The notes beneath the pieces are model-generated. The model searched no databases and had not been told where the DNA came from. It saw nothing but the letters and a program-made list of their open reading frames with translations. This document shows, in pieces, positions 1 to 6,805 of a stretch of DNA of 64,000 nt (the first letter of the stretch is position 1; the number at the start of each line of letters is the position of its first letter). The stretch spans positions 17,263 to 81,262 of the forward strand of contig CADANY010000017.1 in NCBI GenBank assembly GCA_902789395.1, written 5' to 3'. Origin of the DNA: an uncultured Bacteroidia bacterium. Its GTDB lineage: Bacteria > Bacteroidota > Bacteroidia > Bacteroidales > UBA932. A program made the translations under genes and the position numbers.

Positions 1-873
1 GCCTCGGCAATGCTCGGCCAGTTTTTCGATGCCGTTCCCTTTGAAGGCAGGATCCGGATTGTTAAGGAAGGGGAGGAACTCCCGCTCGGAACCCATTCGC
101 TTCGTTTCCTGATGGCCCCGATGGTCCATTGGCCGGAAGTGATGGTCAGTTTCGAGCAGAAGGAGAGAGTTCTTTTCAGTGCCGATGCCTTCGGTAAGTT
201 CGGTGCTCTTTCAAAGTGCGGCTATTTTGGAGAAGAGGACGGTGACTGGGCTTGCGAGGCCCGTCGTTATTATTTCAATATCTGCGGAAAATATGGCCTT
301 CCTGTCCAGATTCTTCTGAAAAAGGTCCTTCCGCTTGCTCCGGAAGTTATCGCTCCGTTGCATGGCCCTGTTCTCCGCGAAGAGCTTGGCTCCTATCTCG
401 GTCTCTATCAGACTTGGAGTTCCTATGGCGTTGAGTCAGAGGGCGTTTTTATCGCTTATGCTTCTATTCACGGCGGCACGGCTGAGGTTGCGGAGAAACT
501 GGCAGAGATCCTGAAAGCAAAAGGCTGCCCGAAGGTAGCCCTGTCCGATCTGACCCGGGACGATATGGCGGAAGCCGTCGAGGATGCGTTCCGGTACGGG
601 AGGATGGTCGTTGCGGCCGCTTCCTATGACGCCGGGCTGTTTACGCCGGCTTGGAATTTCCTGCACGTGCTGCAGATGAAGGCTTATCAGCAGCGCAAGG
701 TCGCCCTTGTTGAGAATGGTTCCTGGGCACCTTCCGCAGGAAAGGTGATGAAGGAGATGTTCGGGGCGATGAAGGATATTACGCTTGTCGAGCCCCTTGT
801 GACGATCCGGAGCCGTATGAAGGAGAGCGATATCCCTTCGTTGGAAGCACTTGCCGAGGCTATTTTACAGTAA
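1..873 (+). CDS. Flavodiiron protein (A-type flavoprotein), 3' part only
   Basis: This is the C-terminal part of a flavodiiron protein, a cytoplasmic enzyme family that reduces O2 or NO at a non-heme diiron centre using FMN. The frame is open from the first base of the window, so the 5' end lies outside. The first ~140 visible residues are the end of the metallo-beta-lactamase-like domain, with the HWPEVM, SADAFG and PLHGPVL segments that carry late metal ligands. From about position 445 a flavodoxin domain follows, beginning FIAYASIHGGTAEVAEKL, the phosphate-binding loop for FMN. The stop is at 871-873, just before a large palindrome. Family assignment is firm. Whether the substrate is O2 or NO cannot be read from the sequence. 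Confidence 0.88.
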   Translation, partial: ASAMLGQFFDAVPFEGRIRIVKEGEELPLGTHSLRFLMAPMVHWPEVMVSFEQKERVLFSADAFGKFGALSKCGYFGEEDGDWACEARRYYFNICGKYGLPVQILLKKVLPLAPEVIAPLHGPVLREELGSYLGLYQTWSSYGVESEGVFIAYASIHGGTAEVAEKLAEILKAKGCPKVALSDLTRDDMAEAVEDAFRYGRMVVAAASYDAGLFTPAWNFLHVLQMKAYQQRKVALVENGSWAPSAGKVMKEMFGAMKDITLVEPLVTIRSRMKESDIPSLEALAEAILQ

Positions 874-880
874 TCTAATT

Positions 881-1040
881 ATTTACCGAAGAGGGTTGCC
901 CCTCTGAAACCCATGCCACCCTCGGCATTGTAAGAGGGAGGGGCCCCTTGCGGGGTCCCCGAGAATCTTTGATTCTTGGGGTGCTCTTTGGGAGGGGCCG
1001 CGAAGCGGCGGTTTCAGAGGGGCAACCCTCTTCGGTAAAT
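881..1040. repeat. Branched palindrome with a perfect 31-bp outer stem
   Basis: Positions 881-911 and 1010-1040 are perfect reverse complements over 31 bp. Between them lie further perfect inverted repeats: 913-917/924-928 (ATGCC/GGCAT), 940-947/952-960 (GGGGCCCC with a TTGC loop and one bulge), 962-967/971-976 (AGAATC, TTT loop) and 997-1001/1005-1009 (GCCGC, GAA loop). A short helix 932-936/984-988 would enclose the second and third hairpins. Every part of the element is therefore accounted for by a nested, multi-branch fold. It sits between the converging flavodiiron and kbl genes and would be transcribed from either side. It may be a bidirectional terminator, a MITE or REP-like element, or a structured RNA. 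Confidence 0.85.
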
Positions 1041-1044
1041 GGGA

Positions 1045-2232
1045 TTAGATGACTTTCAGTTCCTTGCCGACTTTGATGAAGGCTGCGATTGCCTTGTCCA
1101 GGTGCTCGCGGCGGTGGGCAGCGGAGAGCTGGACACGGATGCGGGCCTGCCCTTTCGGAACAACAGGATAGTAGAATCCCGTAACGAAAATGCCTTCTTC
1201 AGCCATCTTGGCGGCGAAATCCTGGGATAGTTTAGCGTCATAAAGCATGACGGCGCAGATAGCGGACTGGGTCGGTTTGATGTCGAATCCGGCGGCCATC
1301 ATTTTGTCGCGGAAATAATTGACATTCTCGACGAGGCGGTCGTGGAGTTCGTCGCTTTCCTTGAGCATCTTGAACATCTCGATACCGGCACCGACAATCA
1401 TCGGAGGCAGGGAATTGGAGAAAAGGTAGGGACGGCTGCGCTGGCGAAGCATGTCAATGATCTCCTTCCGGCCGGTCGTGAAACCGCCAACGGCACCACC
1501 GAAGGCCTTTCCGAGGGTTCCTGTAAAGATATCGATGCGGCCGTAGCAGTCGAACTGTTCGGCAACGCCGTGGCCGGTCTTTCCGACAACACCTGCTGAG
1601 TGACTTTCGTCGACCATGACAAGGGCTTCGTATTTTTCTGCGAGGTCGCAGATCTTGTCCATCGGGGCAACGTTTCCATCCATCGAGAAGACACCGTCCG
1701 TAACGATGATGCGGAAACGGCAGGACTGGGCTTCCTGTAGTTTGGCTTCAAGATCGGCCATGTCCGCGTTGGCATAGCGGAATCGCTGGGCTTTGCAGAG
1801 ACGGACGCCGTCGATGATCGAGGCATGGTTCAGGGAATCTGAGATAATGGCGTCTTCTGCTGTCAGGAGCGGTTCGAAAACACCTCCGTTGGCATCGAAA
1901 CAAGCCGCATAGAGAATGGTATCCTCCGTCTTGAAGTAGTCGGAAACGGCTTTTTCAAGTTCTTTGTGGAGATCCTGGGTCCCGCAGATAAAGCGCACCG
2001 AGGACATGCCGTATCCCCGGGCTTCCATAGCCTTTTCCGCCGCGGCGACAAGACGCGGAGAGTCGGCGAGTCCAAGGTAGTTGTTGGCACAGAAGTTCAG
2101 GGCCTTGCTTCCGTCCTCAAGCGTGATTTCAGCGCTCTGGGGAGACGCGATGTTGCGTTCATGCTTGTAGAGCCCGGCTTCGTCGATCGCCTTGAGCTCG
2201 TTTTGCAGGTATTGCTGGAATTTTCCGTACAT
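1045..2232 (-). CDS. kbl: 2-amino-3-ketobutyrate CoA ligase
   Basis: PLP-dependent enzyme of the alpha-oxoamine synthase family. It cleaves 2-amino-3-ketobutyrate with CoA to glycine and acetyl-CoA, the second step of threonine breakdown. The protein is 395 residues, the usual length. The PLP lysine is K242 in TGTLGKAFGG and the cofactor-binding Asp is in VDESHSAG (208-212). The frame stays open far upstream into the divergent gene, but the family N-terminus (MYGKFQQYL) and a -7 box at 2263-2270 place the start at 2232. The gene is divergent from the SDR threonine dehydrogenase that makes its substrate, so the two complete one pathway. The 3' end abuts the palindrome at 881-1040. Confidence 0.95.
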   Translation of the reverse strand: MYGKFQQYLQNELKAIDEAGLYKHERNIASPQSAEITLEDGSKALNFCANNYLGLADSPRLVAAAEKAMEARGYGMSSVRFICGTQDLHKELEKAVSDYFKTEDTILYAACFDANGGVFEPLLTAEDAIISDSLNHASIIDGVRLCKAQRFRYANADMADLEAKLQEAQSCRFRIIVTDGVFSMDGNVAPMDKICDLAEKYEALVMVDESHSAGVVGKTGHGVAEQFDCYGRIDIFTGTLGKAFGGAVGGFTTGRKEIIDMLRQRSRPYLFSNSLPPMIVGAGIEMFKMLKESDELHDRLVENVNYFRDKMMAAGFDIKPTQSAICAVMLYDAKLSQDFAAKMAEEGIFVTGFYYPVVPKGQARIRVQLSAAHRREHLDKAIAAFIKVGKELKVI

Positions 2233-2262
2233 GGTGTAATGCAGTTGATTAGTTTTATGTCC

Positions 2263-2270
2263 CAAATTTA
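2263..2270 (-). promoter_or_regulatory. -7 box for kbl
   Basis: TAAATTTG on the minus strand matches the Bacteroidota -7 consensus TAnnTTTG, about 30 nt upstream of the kbl start. No convincing -33 TTTG lies at the expected distance. Confidence 0.5.
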
Positions 2271-2313
2271 CCCAAAAAAATAAACAAACGGATAGTATTT
2301 CCTTAAAATGTGT

Positions 2314-2321
2314 TAAATTTG
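2314..2321 (+). promoter_or_regulatory. -7 box for the threonine dehydrogenase gene
   Basis: TAAATTTG on the plus strand lies 25 nt before the start at 2347. With the minus-strand box at 2263-2270 it makes a compact divergent promoter region. The -33 element is not clear. Confidence 0.5.
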
Positions 2322-2346
2322 TGCCGCAAATTGAAATAACACTGAA

Positions 2347-3306
2347 ATGAAGAATGTTCTTGTCATCGGTTCGACCGGGCAGATCGGCTCCGAACTGACT
2401 ATGAAACTCCGTCGCGAGATCCCTGAAGGAAATATAGTTGCCGGTTATATACCGGGTGCTGAACCGAAAGGTGTTCTTTTGGAAAGCGGCCCTTCCGAAA
2501 TCGCCGATGTCCGTGACGGTCAGCAGCTGTCTTCGATAGTCGATCGCTATAAGATCGATACGATTTATAATCTTGCAGCCCTTCTTTCTGCTGTTGCAGA
2601 AAAGAAGCCGCTCCTTGCCTGGGATATCCAGATGAACGGCCTGCTCAATATACTTGAGGTCGCCCGCGAGAAAGGTTGTGCCGTCTTTACTCCGAGTTCC
2701 ATCGGCTCTTTCGGACCCGAAACCCCTAAGGTCAATACGCCCCAGGATACGATCCAGCGTCCCCGCTCGATGTACGGTGTCACCAAGGTCGCTACAGAAC
2801 TGCTCAGCGATTACTATTATCATAAATATGGTGTCGATACCCGTTCCGTACGTTTTCCCGGACTGATTTCCAATGTGACCCTGCCCGGTGGCGGAACAAC
2901 GGACTATGCCGTCGAGATCTATTATGCCGCAGTGAAAGGGGAGGAGTTCGTCTGTCCGATAGCGGCCGGAACCTTTATGGATATGATGTATATGCCGGAT
3001 GCCCTGAAGGCCGCTGTCGAGATCATGCATGCGGACCCCTCACGCCTGATCCACCGGAATTCTTTCAATGTGGCTTCCATGAGTTTCGATCCGGAGATCC
3101 TTGCCGCAAAGATCCGTTCCCGTATCCCGGAATTCCGGATGCGTTACGAAGTGGATCCGATGCGGGAAGAGATCGCCCAGTCGTGGCCGGACAAGCTGGA
3201 TGACTCCTGCGCACGGGCCGAGTGGGATTGGGCTCCGTCCTATGATCTTGATTCGATGACCGACGACATGATCGTTTCGCTCCGGAAAAAGTTTGGAATA
3301 GAGTAA
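2347..3306 (+). CDS. L-threonine 3-dehydrogenase, SDR (epimerase-like) type
   Basis: NAD-dependent short-chain dehydrogenase of the extended, UDP-galactose-epimerase-like type, 319 residues. The Rossmann loop is GSTGQIGSE (8-16) and the catalytic YxxxK is Y143/K147, with the TPSSIGSFGP segment at 115-124 just before it. This form of threonine dehydrogenase is unrelated to the zinc medium-chain enzyme of E. coli and is known from Bacteroidota and trypanosomatids. It oxidises threonine to 2-amino-3-ketobutyrate, the substrate of Kbl. The divergent kbl gene supports this call over a generic sugar-nucleotide epimerase. A terminator follows at 3379-3418. Confidence 0.85.
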   Translation: MKNVLVIGSTGQIGSELTMKLRREIPEGNIVAGYIPGAEPKGVLLESGPSEIADVRDGQQLSSIVDRYKIDTIYNLAALLSAVAEKKPLLAWDIQMNGLLNILEVAREKGCAVFTPSSIGSFGPETPKVNTPQDTIQRPRSMYGVTKVATELLSDYYYHKYGVDTRSVRFPGLISNVTLPGGGTTDYAVEIYYAAVKGEEFVCPIAAGTFMDMMYMPDALKAAVEIMHADPSRLIHRNSFNVASMSFDPEILAAKIRSRIPEFRMRYEVDPMREEIAQSWPDKLDDSCARAEWDWAPSYDLDSMTDDMIVSLRKKFGIE

Positions 3307-3378
3307 TCCTTATTTGGTTTCAATTTGAAAGCGTTTTTATTATAATTGCTTTCATTTTGAAATTAATCCTTCTATTAT

Positions 3379-3418
3379 ACAAAACACAGGGTGCCTAATA
3401 TGGCATCCTGTGTTTTGT
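3379..3418 (+). terminator. Hairpin terminator after the threonine dehydrogenase gene
   Basis: A 17-bp stem with one G-T pair (ACAAAACACAGG[G/A]TGCC) and a five-base loop lies about 70 nt after the stop. The 3' arm is itself T-rich (TGTTTTGT), as in an intrinsic terminator. Confidence 0.75.
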
Positions 3419-3538
3419 AATGGGCCCAATGAAAAATGCTTGATTAAGAGGAGTTTCCGGAATGCTTATTTATAATCAATTGATTGTCAGTATGTTGTCT
3501 AAAAATTAAAAAATTTTCAAAAAAATCTTTTGAAAAAA
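3419..3538. other. AT-rich spacer without a gene
   Basis: The whole 3307-3702 stretch holds no gene. This part is AT-rich spacer between the terminator and the promoter at 3539. It contains short direct and inverted A/T runs and nothing I can assign. Confidence 0.5.
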
Positions 3539-3569
3539 TTTGCAAAACAAAAAAAATGTTGTACCTTTG
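3539..3569 (+). promoter_or_regulatory. Consensus Bacteroidota promoter of an orphan transcript
   Basis: TTTG at 3539-3542, a 19-bp spacer and TACCTTTG at 3562-3569 match the Bacteroidota housekeeping promoter fully. Transcription should start near 3575. No protein gene follows on this strand, only a terminator 85 bp further on. Confidence 0.8.
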
Positions 3570-3574
3570 TATTC

Positions 3575-3694
3575 GGATTGAGGAAGCAGAGTTCTTCTGT
3601 CGGAATCAGTCTATTGGTTATTAGTTTTAGTGTTATTAATTATGTGGTTAGTATGAGTGGTCCGCGCGGGAGCGTCGACGACTCATTTTTTTTT
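3575..3694 (+). ncRNA. Candidate small RNA of about 120 nt
   Basis: The region is bounded by a consensus promoter (3539-3569) and a strong intrinsic terminator (3653-3694), with no convincing open frame inside. Its 5' part can fold into a stem-loop: GATT...AATC outer pairing, CAGA/TCTG inner pairing, about 3576-3608. The middle is a U-rich, probably single-stranded stretch with repeated GGTTA/GTTATTA words, and the terminator hairpin closes the 3' end. The only overlapping frame would start upstream of the promoter. No known RNA family was recognised. It could also be the leader of a gene that has been lost. Confidence 0.55.
3653..3694 (+). terminator. Intrinsic terminator of the candidate small RNA
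   Basis: ATGAGT pairs with ACTCAT and GTC with GAC around a single mismatch, with a further GC-rich inner CGC/GCG helix. Nine T residues (3686-3694) follow directly. It ends 8 nt before the 3' end of the opposing maf gene. Confidence 0.8.
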
Positions 3695-3702
3695 GTCTTC
3701 TG

Positions 3703-4299
3703 CTACAGGAAACGAAGAAGGGCATCGTAAACCCGATGGACGGGAAAACCAACGACATTGAAATAGGATCCGTCCAGCCTGGTAATCCCGATATAGCCGA
3801 TCCATTCCTGGATTCCGTACGCTCCGGCCTTGTCGAATGGTTGGAAATGGTCAATATAATAGTTGATTTCTGTATCTGAGAGTTCTTTGAACCAGACGTA
3901 GGTCGTATCGGAAAAGGTCTCCATCCGGTTTATGTCCCGTAAGGTTACAGCGGTGATGACTTTATGTTCGCGGCCGGAGAGGTCACGCAGCATCCGGAAT
4001 GCATCCGAGCGGTCCCGGGGTTTTCCGAGGATCTCGCCGTGACCGTTTCCGTCGCCGGGCAGGATGACCATCGTATCGGCGGTAATCAGGATCTCGTCGG
4101 GGAAGAGCGGGCGGTGGAAGCCGAGGGATTTCCCTTCGGACATCAGTCCAGGCACCTCGGAGTAATTGGTATCAGGACTAAAGCTCTCCTTGAAATTATT
4201 GTCTGTATCTATTTCGAAATCAATATTTAAACCGGAAAGCAACTCGCGCCTTCTCGGGGAGTTGCTTCCAAGGATAATCCGTTTTCCTTTGAGGTCCAT
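3703..4299 (-). CDS. maf: Maf-like nucleoside triphosphate pyrophosphatase
   Basis: Cytoplasmic house-cleaning pyrophosphatase of the Maf/HAM1 superfamily, 198 residues, acting on dTTP/UTP or modified nucleotides. The substrate loop GSNSPRRREL is at 11-20, the catalytic Asp segment ADTMV at 74-78, the LGKPRDRSDAFRML helix at 91-104 and HKVITAV at 112-118. It is the last gene of a minus-strand operon. Its start is one base from the stop of kdsC, so translational coupling is likely. The exact nucleotide preference is not resolved. Confidence 0.92.
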   Translation of the reverse strand: MDLKGKRIILGSNSPRRRELLSGLNIDFEIDTDNNFKESFSPDTNYSEVPGLMSEGKSLGFHRPLFPDEILITADTMVILPGDGNGHGEILGKPRDRSDAFRMLRDLSGREHKVITAVTLRDINRMETFSDTTYVWFKELSDTEINYYIDHFQPFDKAGAYGIQEWIGYIGITRLDGSYFNVVGFPVHRVYDALLRFL

Positions 4300-4300
4300 C

Positions 4301-4825
4301 TCAAAATCTTTTCTTGTATTCTCCGACGCTGAAATTCCAGCGCCCCTGTGCTTTCATGACCTTCTCGAAACCGTCCCGGATACAGCCTTTTCCGCCCGGG
4401 CGGGGAGAGATGTAATCGCTCTCGGCCAGGACTTCCTCGGCCGCATCGCACGGGCAGGCTCCGATTCCGGCCGCCCGGATCACGTCGAGATCCGGCAGGT
4501 CGTCCCCGAAATACATGACTTCATCCGGTGAGAGCCCGAACCGCCGGCAGAAATCCTGGAAGTCGACGATCTTGTCCCGGGAACCGAGGTAGACGTTCTC
4601 CGCAGGGATGCCGGAGGTCTGGAAACGGGCCCGGATGCTTCCGGAGCGCCCGCCGGTAATGACTGCAACAGGGTAGCCGTTCATGATAGCCATCCGGATG
4701 GCGAAGCCGTCCTTGGCATCGAACGTGCGGAAGAGTTCCCCTTCGAGGTCACAAAGGATACCGCCGTCGGTCATGACGCCGTCGACGTCAAAGGCAAAAG
4801 CCTTTATTTTTTTGAAATCGACCAT
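4301..4825 (-). CDS. kdsC: 3-deoxy-D-manno-octulosonate 8-phosphate phosphatase
   Basis: Small HAD-superfamily phosphatase without a cap domain, 174 residues, matching KdsC, which makes KDO for lipopolysaccharide. The nucleophile motif DVDGVMTDG is at 13-21, motif II at ITGGRSGSI (56-64), the motif III lysine in the SRDK segment near 85, and motif IV GDDLPDLD at 107-114. Its start codon directly abuts the stop of the upstream DUF3467 gene and its stop precedes maf by one base. The same three-gene order is what I would expect of a conserved Bacteroidales operon. A role on a related sugar phosphate cannot be excluded. Confidence 0.9.
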   Translation of the reverse strand: MVDFKKIKAFAFDVDGVMTDGGILCDLEGELFRTFDAKDGFAIRMAIMNGYPVAVITGGRSGSIRARFQTSGIPAENVYLGSRDKIVDFQDFCRRFGLSPDEVMYFGDDLPDLDVIRAAGIGACPCDAAEEVLAESDYISPRPGGKGCIRDGFEKVMKAQGRWNFSVGEYKKRF

Positions 4826-5170
4826 CTACGACTTGCTGCCGCCTCCGATCGGGCCGAAATCCGCCAGATTGAACGTGCCGCCGGCATTCTTGGGGCCGTT
4901 CCCGACGAGGTCGATCTGGCCGAATTGGGCTTCATACCTGCTGATATTGTCGAGCAGGGCGTTTAACAGGCGTTTGGCATGTTCCGGGGTCATGATGATC
5001 CGATTGCCGATTTCCGGCTTCGGAATTCCGGGAAGCGTCGTCGCAAAATCGATGACGAACTCGCTGTGGGAATGGGAGATAATCGCCAGGTTCGAGTAAG
5101 AACCCTTGGCTATTTCAGGCTTCAGCTCGAGGCTGATTTGGTTCTGGGGTTGGTTCTGTTTGTTGTCCAT
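4826..5170 (-). CDS. DUF3467 domain protein
   Basis: Short protein of 114 residues with a polar Asn/Gln-rich N-terminus followed by the DUF3467 core. Recognisable segments are YSNLAIISHSHSEFVIDF (about 24-41), PGIPKPEIGNRIIMTPEHAK, and an amphipathic helix through LLNALLDNISRYEAQFG. The C-terminus is a Gly-rich tail. No function is established for the family. It is the first gene of the kdsC-maf operon and has no signal peptide or membrane segment. A -7 box ends only 4 nt upstream of the ATG, so its mRNA may be leaderless. Confidence 0.88.
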   Translation of the reverse strand: MDNKQNQPQNQISLELKPEIAKGSYSNLAIISHSHSEFVIDFATTLPGIPKPEIGNRIIMTPEHAKRLLNALLDNISRYEAQFGQIDLVGNGPKNAGGTFNLADFGPIGGGSKS

Positions 5171-5174
5171 GTCG

Positions 5175-5182
5175 CAAAGTTA
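5175..5182 (-). promoter_or_regulatory. -7 box almost touching the DUF3467 start codon
   Basis: TAACTTTG on the minus strand lies 4 nt from the ATG (5168-5170). If it is used, transcription would begin at or beside the start codon. No clear -33 was found, and no downstream Met would give a better start. Confidence 0.5.
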
Positions 5183-5190
5183 ATAAAATG

Positions 5191-5222
5191 TTTGCATAAT
5201 TCGGGAAATCCCTTTAAATTTG
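5191..5222 (+). promoter_or_regulatory. Promoter of the 3-keto-glycoside cassette
   Basis: TTTG at 5191-5194, a 20-bp spacer and TAAATTTG at 5215-5222 match the Bacteroidota consensus on both boxes. The 5' UTR would be about 60 nt. No operator-like palindrome was noticed. Confidence 0.75.
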
Positions 5223-5290
5223 TTGATAACAAAATAAGATAACAATTATTAATCTTACCATAAACAATAACCACTCTAAAATCCAGTATT

Positions 5291-6787
5291 ATGGCTAAAG
5301 AATTTAGCAGAAGAGACTTCTTGCGCAGCGGTACGGCTGCTGCGATCGGCATGGCCGCAGCTCCGGCTATGGTGTTGAATGCAGCCCCTGCAAAAAAAGA
5401 CAAGAAGAAAAAACCGGTCTACCCCAAGACTGAAAAGCTCAAAATCCTCGGTGTCGGTGTCGGAGGCCGCGGTTTTGCCGACCTGAAGGCCCTCGAAAGC
5501 GAGGACATTATCGGTCTTTGTGATGTCGACTGGAAGTACGCACAGCGTGTCTTCGATCATTTCCCCAATGCGAAGAAATACAACGACTACCGGAAGATGT
5601 ATGCCGAATTGCTGCCGGAAGCGGACGCTGTCGTTATCGGCACGGCTGACCATACGCATGCGATTATCGCTGCGGAGGCTATTATGGCCGGAAAACATGT
5701 CTACTGCGAGAAGCCGCTGACCCGTACGGTCTACGAGTCCCGTCTCCTGACCCAGCTGGCGAAGAAATACAACGTTGTAACCCAGATGGGCAACCAGGGA
5801 TCCTCCGGCGAAGGAGTTGCAAAAGTCTGCGAATGGATCTGGAATGGTGAGATCGGCGAGATTACGAAAGTCGAGACCTTTACGGACCGTCCGATCTGGC
5901 CCCAGGGCCTTTCTACGCCCGAGCAGGTAGATGAAATCCCTTCGACCCTGAACTGGGATGCCTTTATCGGACCTGCCCCGAAACGTCCGTACAACAAGAT
6001 CTATCATCCATGGAACTTCCGCGGCTGGTGGGATTTCGGTACCGGTGCCCTCGGTGACATGGCCTGCCATATCCTGCACCCGGTCTTTACGGCGCTGAAC
6101 CTGAAGTACCCGATCAAAGTACAGGGCTCCTCGACGCTGCTGCTCAATGACTGCGCCCCGAATGCGGAATATATTAAATATACTTTCCCCGCCCGTGACA
6201 ATATGCCGAAGGTCGCGATGCCTGAGGTTGATGTCTACTGGTATGACGGCGGCATTATGCCGGAGCGTCCTGAAATCCTGAAAGCCGGCAAGAACCTGAA
6301 TGATTCCGGCGGTGCCTGTATTTTCTATGGCACGAAGGATATCCTGGTCTGCGGCTGCTATGGACGTAATCCGTACCTCGTATCCGGACGAGTCCCTGAT
6401 GCTCCGAAGGTGGTCCGTCGCGTTACCCTTTCCCACCAGATGGACTGGGTCCGCGCCTGCAAGGAAGATCCCGAGAACCGCGTCATGCCGGCTTCCGAGT
6501 TCGCCAAGGCCGGTCCTTTCAATGAGATGGTTGCCATGGGTGTCGTCGCAGTCCGTCTGCAGGGCCTGAACCAGATCCTTGAATGGGATGGGGAGAAGAT
6601 GGAATTCACCAATATTCCTGCCGATGCCCAAATCAAGATCTGTAAGAAAGACGGTTTCCAGATTACTGACGGTCACCCGACCTTTGACAAGGAATGGACG
6701 GATCCGGTCAACGCACGCGAGTTTGCCGCGAAACTGATCAAGCCTGTATACGAGAACGGCTATGTCCTTCCGGAACTTCCCGAATAA
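5291..6787 (+). CDS. Gfo/Idh/MocA oxidoreductase with Tat signal
   Basis: NAD(P)-dependent sugar oxidoreductase family, 498 residues. A twin-arginine signal (SRRDFLRSG, 6-14, then an Ala-rich hydrophobic stretch) indicates folded export to the periplasm. The Rossmann loop is GVGVGGRG (54-61) and the family EKP motif is at 140-142 in CEKPLTRT. The next two genes encode a DUF1080 and a TIM-barrel isomerase lipoprotein. This trio matches the 3-keto-glycoside pathways described in Bacteroides, where such an enzyme oxidises or reduces the sugar C3 hydroxyl. Exported members often keep a tightly bound cofactor. The substrate is not known. TatA and TatC are encoded within 7 kb. Confidence 0.88.
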   Translation: MAKEFSRRDFLRSGTAAAIGMAAAPAMVLNAAPAKKDKKKKPVYPKTEKLKILGVGVGGRGFADLKALESEDIIGLCDVDWKYAQRVFDHFPNAKKYNDYRKMYAELLPEADAVVIGTADHTHAIIAAEAIMAGKHVYCEKPLTRTVYESRLLTQLAKKYNVVTQMGNQGSSGEGVAKVCEWIWNGEIGEITKVETFTDRPIWPQGLSTPEQVDEIPSTLNWDAFIGPAPKRPYNKIYHPWNFRGWWDFGTGALGDMACHILHPVFTALNLKYPIKVQGSSTLLLNDCAPNAEYIKYTFPARDNMPKVAMPEVDVYWYDGGIMPERPEILKAGKNLNDSGGACIFYGTKDILVCGCYGRNPYLVSGRVPDAPKVVRRVTLSHQMDWVRACKEDPENRVMPASEFAKAGPFNEMVAMGVVAVRLQGLNQILEWDGEKMEFTNIPADAQIKICKKDGFQITDGHPTFDKEWTDPVNAREFAAKLIKPVYENGYVLPELPE

Positions 6788-6805
6788 CCTTTAATTATCT
6801 CTAAT

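Noticed and set aside
2233..3030. In-frame upstream extension of kbl to a 661-codon protein
   Set aside because: It runs antisense through the threonine dehydrogenase gene, has no relation to the AOS family N-terminus and would span the kbl -7 box.
3530..3730. 66-codon frame over the small RNA region
   Set aside because: Its start lies upstream of the promoter that would transcribe it and it runs through the terminator into the opposing maf gene.
5276..6676. 466-codon open frame antisense to the Gfo/Idh/MocA gene
   Set aside because: It is a shadow frame produced by the codon bias of the real gene. Its product has no domain, and the plus-strand protein has clear Tat, Rossmann and EKP motifs.
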